From positions 1-64,000 of the forward strand of contig JAFXTE010000011.1 in the NCBI GenBank assembly GCA_017525245.1: DNA of 64,000 bases, in the 5' to 3' direction. This document shows, one piece after another, positions 47,633 through 56,090 of the stretch. Each line of letters opens with the position of its first letter. Within the stretch, counting starts at the first letter, position 1. The notes under the pieces are model-generated. The model searched no databases, was not told the origin of the DNA, and was given only the letters and a program-made list of their open reading frames with translations. Origin of the DNA: Bacteroidales bacterium (GTDB lineage Bacteria; Bacteroidota; Bacteroidia; Bacteroidales; WCHB1-69). Position numbers and translations under genes: made by a program.

Positions 47633-49228
47633 TCAGAACCCTGTCCAGAACATCTCCCAAATCTTGTGTTCCATCTCCTGCCAGGACTGGCGGGTGGCAC
47701 CGGCAAAATCCGCACTGTACTGGTTGAGCAACTTCTGGGCTTCTTCCTTCTTGCCTTCATTCAGCAAGTTAACGGCCTTATTCTCCAAAGCCGGAAGTTC
47801 CTCAAACGCTTTGTTTTCATAACGCATAATGTTGTCGGTCATCATCTTCTTGGTGCGACCCCAACGGACTTGCGCCAGTTTGTTGGCTTTACGGTAGTGC
47901 CACAGCACAGCATTCTCATTATAGCGGAAATGGCCGCACACCTCGAAACCGGCAGGCATCTTCGTGGCCCCTGCGTAAATCGGGATGCGCGGACTTTGAC
48001 CGGGGTTTTCCACAGAGAACCAACAAAGGCCACCCACCTCATCGGGAAGCCAGTCGCGGCACTGCATAATGAACGAGTAGGAACACCACGACATGGCCAC
48101 GCCACGGTAGAAAGTCACGGTGCCGGGGTTCAGAAAATTGTACATGGCACGTTCGTTGCCGTCCATCCACGGGTTGGCATTCGGACAAATGATGGTGTCC
48201 TTGTAGGGGTTGCCGTCCTTGTCCTTGCGGTTCACCTCCATCTTGAGGTTCCCGATTTGGTCGAGCACGGAACCTTCATAATTGGCACGGAAAAGCTCCA
48301 TCACATCGCGCACATCAACTTTCTTCTCAGGTTTTACAGAGAATGGGAGTGATTCTGCATTAAGATCGAGTTTTAAAGACGGAGCAAGTTCGTTGAAAAT
48401 GTACCATTCGCGCTCTTTGTGGTTCTTGCCCTCGGCGTAGGAGGCGTTGAAGGCCTTCCACCAGAGGAAGTCGCCTTTGCCGTCCCACAGTCCGTACTTT
48501 TTTGCCACTTTCTCGATATTGTCAGAGCAGAGGAAGTTGTTCTTGTCCTTGCGGTTCAGCTTGCCGATACGGGGCACGTTGCAGCTCACCGCCACCTCGT
48601 CGTCGGGCACACGCTGTGCCACCCACATTCCGCCAATCACGTCGGGACCTTCACCGAGGATTTCCATCTGCCAAACTTCGTTCTTATCCGCAATGGTGAT
48701 GCACTCGCCTCCGTCGGCATAGCCGTATTGTTTCACTAAATCGCCAATCAGCAGGATAGCTTCGCGGGCGGTTGTACAACGCTGAAGAGCAACACGTTGC
48801 AGCTCCTCTATCATGAACATGGCGTTCTCATTCACCAAGGTGTCGGGACCGGAAAAGGTACTCTCACCCATAGCTAACTGATGCTCATTCATGCAGGGGT
48901 AAGCGGTGTTCATGTAGGCGTATGTGTGTGCGGCTTCGGGAATCTCGCCGGCAAGCACGAGGTTCTCCATACTCTTGGCCGTTTCCGTGTGCATCGTTCC
49001 CTTATAGACCTTGTGCATCGTTCCGGGTTTGTGGTCGGCGGCCGGCTCGATGGTCACCCACGTGCGGTATTTGCTGTCGCAGGTGTGCGAAGTGATGACG
49101 GAGCCGTCGGCGGAAGCCTTCTTGCCCACCATAATAGAGGTGCAGTTTGCGCCCACAAGCTCTTCGTTTTGGGCGAATCCAAAAAGGCAAAACACTACAA
49201 CTCCGATTGTCAATAACAATTTCTTCAT
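47633..49228 (-). CDS. C69-family dipeptidase, exported
   Basis: 531 aa from the ATG at 49228 (MKKLLLTIGVVVFCLFGFAQ signal peptide). The Ntn-hydrolase nucleophile is the Cys in ELVGANCTSIMVGKKASADG; maturation by cleavage before that Cys is expected from the family. Other family features are NEHQLAMGESTFSG, ALQRCTTAREAILLI and YADGGECITIADKNEVWQME. These enzymes (PepD/dipeptidase A) release dipeptides; the exported Bacteroidota versions probably digest peptides in the periplasm. Divergent from the S41 protease gene with back-to-back promoters. Confidence 0.93.
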   Translation of the reverse strand: MKKLLLTIGVVVFCLFGFAQNEELVGANCTSIMVGKKASADGSVITSHTCDSKYRTWVTIEPAADHKPGTMHKVYKGTMHTETAKSMENLVLAGEIPEAAHTYAYMNTAYPCMNEHQLAMGESTFSGPDTLVNENAMFMIEELQRVALQRCTTAREAILLIGDLVKQYGYADGGECITIADKNEVWQMEILGEGPDVIGGMWVAQRVPDDEVAVSCNVPRIGKLNRKDKNNFLCSDNIEKVAKKYGLWDGKGDFLWWKAFNASYAEGKNHKEREWYIFNELAPSLKLDLNAESLPFSVKPEKKVDVRDVMELFRANYEGSVLDQIGNLKMEVNRKDKDGNPYKDTIICPNANPWMDGNERAMYNFLNPGTVTFYRGVAMSWCSYSFIMQCRDWLPDEVGGLCWFSVENPGQSPRIPIYAGATKMPAGFEVCGHFRYNENAVLWHYRKANKLAQVRWGRTKKMMTDNIMRYENKAFEELPALENKAVNLLNEGKKEEAQKLLNQYSADFAGATRQSWQEMEHKIWEMFWTGF

Positions 49229-49289
49229 ATTATTCTGATTTAACTTCAACATTAAACATTCTTTTTGTTTTATACTCTAAATCACGCTG

Positions 49290-49297
49290 CAAAGATA
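49290..49297 (-). promoter_or_regulatory. -7 promoter element of the C69 dipeptidase gene
   Basis: TATCTTTG on the minus strand, 61 bases before the start codon; 36 bases from the start of the opposite promoter box at 49334. Confidence 0.6.
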
Positions 49298-49333
49298 GCA
49301 AATTTGTATCTTTCACAACATCCAAAAAAAGCG

Positions 49334-49341
49334 TATCTTTG
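49334..49341 (+). promoter_or_regulatory. -7 promoter element of the S41 protease gene
   Basis: TATCTTTG, 39 bases before the ATG at 49381. Confidence 0.65.
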
Positions 49342-49380
49342 CCGTCTTTTTCAGAATAGATTATAATCAATAATAACCCA

Positions 49381-51144
49381 ATGAAAAATAAAGTCATCGT
49401 CGCTGTTTTCAGCATGTTAGCCATTGGAACTACCCTTTTCGCGCAGTCCCCGAACAAACATTACCAGCAGGGCAAAACCAAAATGGACCAGCTGCTCAAC
49501 GCCATCAACTCCATGTATGTGGATTCGGTGGATTTCGACCCGTTAGTGGATAAGTCCATCAACGAGATGCTCAAGGAGTTGGATCCGCACACGGCCTTTA
49601 TCCCGGCGAAGGATGTGGCCGCCATGACCGAGCCGCTGCAAGGTTCCTTCGACGGCATCGGCGTGACCTTCCAGCTCATCAAGGACACCATCAACGTGAT
49701 GGAAGTCATCATCGACGGGCCGTCGGAGAAAGTCGGCATCATGGCGGGTGACAAAATCATCAAAGTGGATGACACTGTGGCCGTTGGCAAGGACATCAGC
49801 AACGACTGGGTGCGCAAGCATCTGCGCGGCAAGAAAGGCACCAAAGTGAAAGTCACGGTGGTGCGCGGCCGTAAAAAAGAGCCCATCGACTTCACCATCA
49901 CCCGAGGTGCCATCCCGATGTACAGCATCAACGTCAATTTCATGGCCGACTCCGCCACGGGTTACATTAAACTCGAACGTTTCGCTGCCACTTCCACTAC
50001 CGAGCTGAAAAAAGCCATCCGCAGTCTGAAGGAACAGGGCATGAAGAACTTGATTCTCGATCTGCGCGGCAACGGTGGCGGCTACCTCAACGTGGCTTTC
50101 GAAATCTGCGACCAGTTCATCTCCGGCAAACGTATGATTGTCTATACCGACAATTTCCGCAAAACGGGCGAGAAGTATTTTTCATCTGAGGACGGTCTTT
50201 TCGAAGATGGCAAACTGATTGTGCTGGTGGATGAAAACTCCGCTTCCGCTTCCGAAATCACCTCCGGCTGCATCCAAGACTGGGATCGTGGACTTATCGT
50301 TGGTCGCAGAACTTTCGGTAAAGGACTGGTTCAAAAACCGTTGCGGCTCATCGACCAATCCGAGGTGCGCCTCACCATCTCCCACTACTACACCCCCACG
50401 GGTCGTTGTATCCAGAAACCCTACGATGATGGTTTGGACGCATACTTCAAAGATTTACAGACCCGTGCCAACAACGGCGAGTATTATACCGCGGAAAACA
50501 TCAAATTCCCTGATTCGCTGAAATATAAAACGCCCAAGGGTCGTGTGGTTTATGGCGGTGGTGGCATCATGCCCGACATCTTCGTCCCGTTGGATACCAC
50601 AAAATATTCCACCCTTTTCAATGAGATTGTCAGAAAAGGCGTGTTCGGCAGCTTCTCCGTAGATTATTTAGAAGCTAATCGCGATGCGTTACTGAAACAA
50701 TACCCTAAATTCGAGGATTTCCAAAAGAATTACAAAATTTCCGATGATTTTTACAAGGAATTTATGGAATTTGCCAAAGAAGAGGGCGTGAGCGACAAAG
50801 CTTCCTTTGTTTTCAGCGACTATGCCAACTCCTTCATCAAAGAGAACAAAGAGAAACTGGATTCTCTCTATAAGAGTGCGGAAGACTTTGACCAGCAAAC
50901 TTTTGACACGATGTTCTCCAACTATATCCACAAGACCTACGCAGAGATGCAGCACTTGCGCAACGAGGAACACGCAGCCGATTTCATCAAAGAATATCTT
51001 CGCTTTGAAATTGCCCGCGGGTTGTATGGCTACGGCGACGCCTACCGCGTCTTCCTCGAAAGCGATGACACTTTCCAGCAGGCCGTGGAGATTATGAACA
51101 ACAAGAAGATCTTTAAGAAGTATAAGGTTGACTCTGGGAAATAG
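49381..51144 (+). CDS. S41-family C-terminal processing protease
   Basis: 587 aa. Signal peptide to about residue 21 (AIGTTLFAQ). PDZ domain at about 85-165 (DGIGVTFQLIKDTINVMEVI, GIMAGDKIIKVDD). The S41 catalytic Ser is in LVDENSASASEITSG and the Lys in GRRTFGKGLVQ. A C-terminal helical region of about 170 residues follows. It is related to CtpA/Prc-type proteases that trim envelope proteins near their C-termini. It stands alone on its strand; a hairpin of TTTTGGC repeats follows. Confidence 0.94.
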   Translation: MKNKVIVAVFSMLAIGTTLFAQSPNKHYQQGKTKMDQLLNAINSMYVDSVDFDPLVDKSINEMLKELDPHTAFIPAKDVAAMTEPLQGSFDGIGVTFQLIKDTINVMEVIIDGPSEKVGIMAGDKIIKVDDTVAVGKDISNDWVRKHLRGKKGTKVKVTVVRGRKKEPIDFTITRGAIPMYSINVNFMADSATGYIKLERFAATSTTELKKAIRSLKEQGMKNLILDLRGNGGGYLNVAFEICDQFISGKRMIVYTDNFRKTGEKYFSSEDGLFEDGKLIVLVDENSASASEITSGCIQDWDRGLIVGRRTFGKGLVQKPLRLIDQSEVRLTISHYYTPTGRCIQKPYDDGLDAYFKDLQTRANNGEYYTAENIKFPDSLKYKTPKGRVVYGGGGIMPDIFVPLDTTKYSTLFNEIVRKGVFGSFSVDYLEANRDALLKQYPKFEDFQKNYKISDDFYKEFMEFAKEEGVSDKASFVFSDYANSFIKENKEKLDSLYKSAEDFDQQTFDTMFSNYIHKTYAEMQHLRNEEHAADFIKEYLRFEIARGLYGYGDAYRVFLESDDTFQQAVEIMNNKKIFKKYKVDSGK

Positions 51145-51218
51145 CTATTAGCTTTTGGCTTTTGGCTTTTGGCTTTAATTGGCTTTCAGCCAATATGCTA
51201 ATAGCCAACAGCCAATAG
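51143..51218. repeat. TTTTGGC/GCCAATAG hairpin repeat
   Basis: The left arm (51143-51176) has three TTTTGGC heptamers; the right arm (51189-51218) has GCCAATA/GCCAACA words that are nearly complementary. It fills the gap between two convergent genes and may end transcription from either side. Confidence 0.7.
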
Positions 51219-52136
51219 TTAGTTCAACGCTTTTTCGCGCAACGAGTTGAATCCGTGACCTAATGTTTCGGAAGCATCCAATATGGTGACAAATGCCTTG
51301 TCATCGATTTCGTGGACGAAATGGATGAGCACGGGCAGCTGCTTGCGCGAGATGGAGGTGAAGATGATCTTTTTCTCATCGTGATTGTACATGCCTTCGC
51401 CGTTGAGGTATGTGCCGCCGCGATCCAGCTCATCGAAGATGCTCTGCCGAATTGCCTCGTATTTGTCGGAGATGATAAGGACTGCCTTATTGCTATGGAA
51501 GCCGGCGATGACCTTGTCCATCACGATGCCCGTCACGTAAATCACCAACCAGGAATAGAGCGGAATGGTCCAGTCTTTGAAGGCAACCAAAGCGATGAGC
51601 ACAACGGTGGAGTCCACACAAATGAGCAGGGTACCTAACGGAATGTGTTTGATGTACTTGCCGAGGATCATGGCGATGATGTCGGTGCCGCCAGACGTGG
51701 CACGGGTCTTGAAAATCAACCCTAGCCCGATGCCGATGATGACACCGCCACACAGCGCGAGAATAAAGGTGGCCGACGGATCAGGAACCATAGGCTGGCC
51801 AGGTAGCGAGATTAGCGGCGCGTAGCCATAGACCTTCTCCCACAGCGAGATGAAAGCCGGCAATGTAATCACTCCCACGAGCGTTTTCGCCCCGAACTTC
51901 GGTCCAAGCCACAGCGTTCCGATAAGCAGCAGCGGCAAATCGAGGCAGATGCCCGAAAGACCGATGGGGAAGTTGAACACGTGGTGCAGAATGATGGCGA
52001 TACCATAAACGCCACCGGGTGCCAGCTTCAGTGGCGAAATGAACACCACAAACCCAATGGACATAATGAACGTGCCCAAAATAATCAGGGCGTAGGTTTT
52101 GATGATTTCTTTGCGTTTTTTTCGTGACAATTTCAT
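51219..52136 (-). CDS. YitT-family membrane protein
   Basis: 305 aa from MKLSRKKRKEIIKTYALIIL; an upstream ATG at 52154 would add six residues. Five or six membrane helices in residues 14-205, including FVVFISPLKLAPGGVYGIAI and RATSGGTDIIAMILGKYI, both YitT signatures. The cytoplasmic C-terminal domain (about 215-295) is DUF2179: SDKYEAIRQSIFDELDRGGT, then YLNGEGMYNHDEKKII, a ligand-binding ACT-like fold. The transported substance is unknown. Its -7 box lies 115 bases upstream. Confidence 0.92.
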   Translation of the reverse strand: MKLSRKKRKEIIKTYALIILGTFIMSIGFVVFISPLKLAPGGVYGIAIILHHVFNFPIGLSGICLDLPLLLIGTLWLGPKFGAKTLVGVITLPAFISLWEKVYGYAPLISLPGQPMVPDPSATFILALCGGVIIGIGLGLIFKTRATSGGTDIIAMILGKYIKHIPLGTLLICVDSTVVLIALVAFKDWTIPLYSWLVIYVTGIVMDKVIAGFHSNKAVLIISDKYEAIRQSIFDELDRGGTYLNGEGMYNHDEKKIIFTSISRKQLPVLIHFVHEIDDKAFVTILDASETLGHGFNSLREKALN

Positions 52137-52251
52137 AATGCTGTTTTTTGGCACAACCCTTGTACCTTATCTTTTCAAAACTTTACAATTCAAGCTAACA
52201 CGTTGATTACTTATGATTTATACAAAATCAATAAGTCGTGAATCTAAATGG

Positions 52252-52259
52252 CAAAAATA
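52252..52259 (-). promoter_or_regulatory. -7 promoter element of the yitT-like gene
   Basis: TATTTTTG on the minus strand, leaving a leader of about 110 bases before the start codon at 52136. Confidence 0.5.
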
Positions 52260-52330
52260 CAATTTTTTGACACTGAAAAACCATTCTGTTCATAAATCAC
52301 AATTCTCAATTCACTGATTAAAAAAAATTG

Positions 52331-52338
52331 TACTTTTG
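52331..52338 (+). promoter_or_regulatory. -7 promoter element of tRNA-Arg (CCG) and the YggS gene
   Basis: TACTTTTG, 12 bases before the tRNA. No other promoter box fits between the tRNA and the protein gene. Confidence 0.65.
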
Positions 52339-52350
52339 CACTTTCAATCC

Positions 52351-52424
52351 GGCCCCGTAGTTCAGCTGAATAGAACGTCAGATTCCGGTTCTGAAAGTCG
52401 TGGGTTTGAATCCCGCCGGGGTCA
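52351..52424 (+). tRNA. tRNA-Arg (CCG)
   Basis: Acceptor GGCCCCG pairs with CGGGGTC; D-arm GTTCAGCTGAATAGAAC; anticodon stem-loop TCAGA-TTCCGGT-TCTGA with anticodon CCG; T-arm GTGGGTTTGAATCCCGC; discriminator A. 74 bases, no encoded CCA. The YggS start codon lies only 14 bases downstream. Confidence 0.95.
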
Positions 52425-52438
52425 CTAAATCAGTCCGT

Positions 52439-53110
52439 ATGAACATCGAAAAATACGACGAAATCCGGGCTTCCCTGCCCGCCGGTGTGCGCCTGGTCGC
52501 CGTTTCCAAATTCAAACCGGCGGAAGACATTTCCGCACTGTACCAACATGGGCAGCGCGTTTTTGGTGAGAACCACGCGCAGGAGATGAAAGCCAAACAT
52601 GAAGTTCTCCCGCAAGACATCGAATGGCACTTCATCGGTCACCTACAAACCAACAAGGTCAAGTATATCGCCCCGTATGTGTCTCTGATTCACAGCATTG
52701 ACAGTCTTGACCTACTGAAAGAGGTCAACAAGCAGGCGGTTAAAAACAACCGGGTAATCCCCTGCCTGCTGCAATTCCATATTGCCGACGAGGAGACCAA
52801 GTTCGGATTCTCACTGGAAGAATGTTCGGCGATGCTCAACAGTCCCGATTTCCAAGAGCTAAAAAACGTTAAAATCCACGGTGTCATGGGCATGGCCACC
52901 TTCACCGACAATCAGGAGCAGGTACGTGGGGAATTTCGTCATCTCCACCAGATTTTCGAAGAGCTGAAATCCACTTATTTCGCACAAAATCCTGATTTCA
53001 AGGAAATTTCAATGGGCATGAGCGAGGATTTTCCCATCGCTGTTGAAGAGGGCAGCACGTTGGTGCGCATCGGAAGTGCCATCTTCGGACCGAGGGATTA
53101 TTCGATTTAG
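52439..53110 (+). CDS. yggS: YggS/PLPBP-family pyridoxal phosphate homeostasis protein
   Basis: 223 aa. Alanine-racemase-like barrel that binds PLP without a known reaction and keeps free PLP and amino-acid pools in balance. PLP lysine in RLVAVSKFKPAEDI; GENHAQEMKAKHE, EWHFIGHLQTNKVK, HGVMGMATFTD, ISMGMSEDFPIAVEEGSTLV and RIGSAIFGPRDY are family signatures. The ATG at 52439 was chosen; an in-frame upstream start would lie inside the tRNA. The transcript probably starts before the tRNA, so processing of the tRNA would set the mRNA 5' end. Confidence 0.95.
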   Translation: MNIEKYDEIRASLPAGVRLVAVSKFKPAEDISALYQHGQRVFGENHAQEMKAKHEVLPQDIEWHFIGHLQTNKVKYIAPYVSLIHSIDSLDLLKEVNKQAVKNNRVIPCLLQFHIADEETKFGFSLEECSAMLNSPDFQELKNVKIHGVMGMATFTDNQEQVRGEFRHLHQIFEELKSTYFAQNPDFKEISMGMSEDFPIAVEEGSTLVRIGSAIFGPRDYSI

Positions 53111-53152
53111 GATTTGCGGTTTGCTATTTACGAATAACTAAATATACCAAAA

Positions 53153-54586
53153 ATGAAGAAGTTAACACCCTACTTTTTTGCTACACTGTTGATAATCAGC
53201 GGATTGTCAGCTTTTGCTAATGGAGGAAATGACGGTGTCTCCCGAGACCGCAAACCCAAGAAAGAAAAACCCAAAAAGGAAAAAAACGAGGTGCGCACCG
53301 GATGGACGTTCGGCATTCTGCCCAGCGTGGCCTACGATGCGGACAAAGGCTTCCAATACGGTGTTCTGACCAACATTTACGATTTTGGCGACGGCTCTGC
53401 CTATCCCGACTACTTCCACTCGCTCTATTTCGAGGCGGCATATACCACCAAACGCTCCGGCCTGTTCCGCTTCTCATACGATTCCAAATATTTGATCCCG
53501 AACCACCGGTTTTTCATAGATGTTTCGTATTTGCCTGATGCACTGTGCGATTTCTATGGTTATAACGGTTACCAAACAGTTTATAATGGAGGTTGGGCAA
53601 AGAAAAAGAGTGAAGATTACATCTCCCGTGCTTTCTATAAATCCCAGCGCGATCTTTTCCGTTTCGTAACAGACATTAACGGCCACATCGGCTCAGGGTG
53701 GTACTGGAACGCGGGACTTGGCGTGCTCGGCTACAAAATAGGCCCCGTGAACCTTGACATGATCAACAAAGGCAAGAAAGAAGAGAACCGCTTACCTTAC
53801 GTGGACGGCTTATACGACAAATACGTGAAATGGGGTATTCTTTCCCCTGCCGAGGCCAACGGCGGCTGGCATCCATTCATTCACGGAGGCATCTCGTTCG
53901 ACAACCGCGACCGCCAGCAGAACACGAAAAGAGGCTTGAACGCAGAAGCTTTTCTGACCTATTATGCCGGATTTGGAGAAGATAAAGGAGCCAACAGTTT
54001 GATTTTCAATGCTAATTTCAGACATTTTGTACCCGTTTATCAAGACAAAATCACTTTCGCCTACCGACTTGCCGCACAATTGAACGTGGCAGGTGACGCT
54101 CCTTTCTATCTTAACAATTATTACAACAACTTTTTTATACAAAGAGTTTTATACGAGGGACTTGGTGGCGGAAACACGAACCGCGGCATTCTTCGCAACC
54201 GCATTTCCGCGAAAAGTTACGCGTTCGCAAATGTCGAATTCCGCTTCCAAATCTGTAAATTTGACATTGGAAAGGAACATTTCGCAATCGGTCTGAACCC
54301 ATTCGTGGATATGGGTATGGTGCTACAACCATATCGGCTTGATCAGCAAACGATTATAGAGAATATTAAACAGAATGACCCTGAATTTGACCTGAATAAC
54401 CTGTCGGATTACATTGTTTTTGACGAAAGCAAAAACATTTATCGTCCGCACTTTTCAGGAGGCTTGGGATTGAAAGCGATGATGAACGACAATTTCGTTC
54501 TTTCTGTGGATTGGGCGGTGCCGTTTGACAAGCGTGACAACCACAGTCTGGCAAATATCTACGTCAAAATCGGGTATATGTTCTAA
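53153..54586 (+). CDS. Omp85/BamA-like outer-membrane barrel protein
   Basis: 477 aa. Signal peptide to about residue 22, then a Lys/Pro-rich basic stretch (RDRKPKKEKPKKEKNE) that could touch the inner leaflet or a partner. There are no POTRA domains. The rest is a beta barrel beginning TGWTFGILPSVAYDADKGFQ and ending VDWAVPFDKRD, then KIGYMF with a terminal Phe. GGNTNRGILRNRISAKSYAF before NVEFRFQI resembles the RG..R motif and following strands of the BamA/surface-antigen fold. Role unknown. murB begins 2 bases after the stop, so they are co-transcribed. Confidence 0.75.
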   Translation: MKKLTPYFFATLLIISGLSAFANGGNDGVSRDRKPKKEKPKKEKNEVRTGWTFGILPSVAYDADKGFQYGVLTNIYDFGDGSAYPDYFHSLYFEAAYTTKRSGLFRFSYDSKYLIPNHRFFIDVSYLPDALCDFYGYNGYQTVYNGGWAKKKSEDYISRAFYKSQRDLFRFVTDINGHIGSGWYWNAGLGVLGYKIGPVNLDMINKGKKEENRLPYVDGLYDKYVKWGILSPAEANGGWHPFIHGGISFDNRDRQQNTKRGLNAEAFLTYYAGFGEDKGANSLIFNANFRHFVPVYQDKITFAYRLAAQLNVAGDAPFYLNNYYNNFFIQRVLYEGLGGGNTNRGILRNRISAKSYAFANVEFRFQICKFDIGKEHFAIGLNPFVDMGMVLQPYRLDQQTIIENIKQNDPEFDLNNLSDYIVFDESKNIYRPHFSGGLGLKAMMNDNFVLSVDWAVPFDKRDNHSLANIYVKIGYMF

Positions 54587-54588
54587 AC

Positions 54589-55599
54589 ATGAAACTGTTT
54601 GAAAATCACAATCTCAAGACTTACAACACCTTCGGGATGGAGGTGTTTGCACGGAAATTTGTGGAGATAGAGACAGCTGAGGAAACCCCGGCTGCGGTAG
54701 CCGAATACCTCCAACAGTGGCCCTATTACATTCTCGGAGGAGGCAGCAACACCCTGTTCACCAAGGATTTCGACGGGACTATCGTGCATCCGGTTTTCCG
54801 TGGCATCGAACGGATGGAAGAGAATGGTGACAACGTGCTGCTGCGCGTGGCCGCCGGCGAACCGTGGGACAACCTCATCCAATACTGCATCAGGCACGAA
54901 TATTATGGTATAGAGAACCTTACGGCCATTCCCGGATTGGTGGGAAGTGCTCCGGTGCAAAATATCGGCGCGTACGGGGTGGAGGTCAAAGACACGGTCT
55001 ATAAAGTGCAAGGATATATCCTTTCGACCCGCAATCCTTTCGGACTGTCCAATGCCGACTGTCGGTTCGGGTACCGTAACTCCATTTTCAAACAGACGCT
55101 GAAAAACGACTGCATCATCACATACGTTTGGTTTCAACTATCTAAAAGGAAGCATTTTACGCTATCCTATCAAGGATTGGCGAAAGCCTTGGAGGAGCGG
55201 GAATTGCCATTGACGTTGCACAGCGTTTCCGAATGTGTGCGAAAGATCCGCGACACCAAGCTTCCGGATCCTAAAATCGTAGGCAATGGCGGCAGTTTCT
55301 TCAAAAATCCTGTTGTTCCTGTTGAACAATATCAGGATTTACTGACCCAATATCCCGATTTAGTGGCTTACGATGCCCCTAAAGGACTGAAGAAACTCTC
55401 TGCTGGCCAGTTAATTGAAAAGGCTGGATGGAAAGGCAAACGGGTAGGCAACGCCGGCACCTGGAAGAACCAAGCGCTGGTGCTGGTGAACCACGGTGGT
55501 GCGACACCGAATGACGTTCTGAATATAGCCGACAGCATCATCAACGATGTCAACAAACTGTTTAACATCACGTTAGAGATGGAAATCAACCGCATTTAG
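54589..55599 (+). CDS. murB: UDP-N-acetylenolpyruvoylglucosamine reductase
   Basis: FAD enzyme (336 aa) that makes UDP-MurNAc in peptidoglycan synthesis. Features: NTFGMEVFARKFVEIETAEE, FAD loop LGGGSNTLFTKDFDG, ENLTAIPGLVGSAPVQNIGA, FGYRNSIFKQ, the proton-donor Ser in NGGSFFKNPVV and SAGQLIEKAGWKGKRVGNAG. It is the longer type I form, as in E. coli. Apart from the barrel protein upstream there are no other mur genes nearby. Confidence 0.97.
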   Translation: MKLFENHNLKTYNTFGMEVFARKFVEIETAEETPAAVAEYLQQWPYYILGGGSNTLFTKDFDGTIVHPVFRGIERMEENGDNVLLRVAAGEPWDNLIQYCIRHEYYGIENLTAIPGLVGSAPVQNIGAYGVEVKDTVYKVQGYILSTRNPFGLSNADCRFGYRNSIFKQTLKNDCIITYVWFQLSKRKHFTLSYQGLAKALEERELPLTLHSVSECVRKIRDTKLPDPKIVGNGGSFFKNPVVPVEQYQDLLTQYPDLVAYDAPKGLKKLSAGQLIEKAGWKGKRVGNAGTWKNQALVLVNHGGATPNDVLNIADSIINDVNKLFNITLEMEINRI

Positions 55600-55636
55600 A
55601 GGATATTTCATAAGGCTGTACATATTCTAAATTTTG

Positions 55637-55644
55637 TACTTTTG
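55637..55644 (+). promoter_or_regulatory. -7 promoter element of the lipoprotein-AsmA operon
   Basis: TACTTTTG, 47 bases before the ATG at 55692, after the murB stop. Confidence 0.6.
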
Positions 55645-55691
55645 CCCGCAAATTGGCAGACAAAAATGCTGCGGTTTTATACAGTTAAAAA

Positions 55692-56090
55692 ATGAAAAAA
55701 ACGACTCCTATCGTCCATAATATTGTGAGGAAAAGTGTTCTCGGACTTTGCTTCTGCGTTGTCGCGCTCTTAGTGACTGGCTGCGACTATTTCAACCACA
55801 AGGAAAAGTTCGACAAAACCCTGTTAAGCGGCTATTGGGTAAGCGGCTCGTTGTACGAATATTACAATGCGGATGGCACCGGCTACACATGGGATTTCCT
55901 AGATGATGTGACCGAAGAGGAGGCCCAGCATTTCACTTGGACATTGGAAAAGAGTACGTTGACCCAAATTCACCAAATGGAAATGGGGGGTAGTGTTCCC
56001 AAAGTCTATACCGTAACCAAGCTGAATGCCACCACTTTGGAATACCACGACGATTACGGAAAATATTATACTTTCACCAAGGAGAAATGA
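55692..56090 (+). CDS. Small lipoprotein, lipocalin-like
   Basis: 132 aa. Signal sequence with lipobox LLVTGCDYF (Cys at about residue 31). The mature part, about 100 residues, has a strand-rich pattern with LSGYWVSGSLYEYYNADGTG and KYTVT-like ends (KVYTVTKLNATTLEYHDDYG) reminiscent of lipocalin-like DUFs in Bacteroidota. No firm family. It overlaps the AsmA-like gene by 4 bases (ATGA), so the two are translationally coupled. Confidence 0.7.
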   Translation: MKKTTPIVHNIVRKSVLGLCFCVVALLVTGCDYFNHKEKFDKTLLSGYWVSGSLYEYYNADGTGYTWDFLDDVTEEEAQHFTWTLEKSTLTQIHQMEMGGSVPKVYTVTKLNATTLEYHDDYGKYYTFTKEK

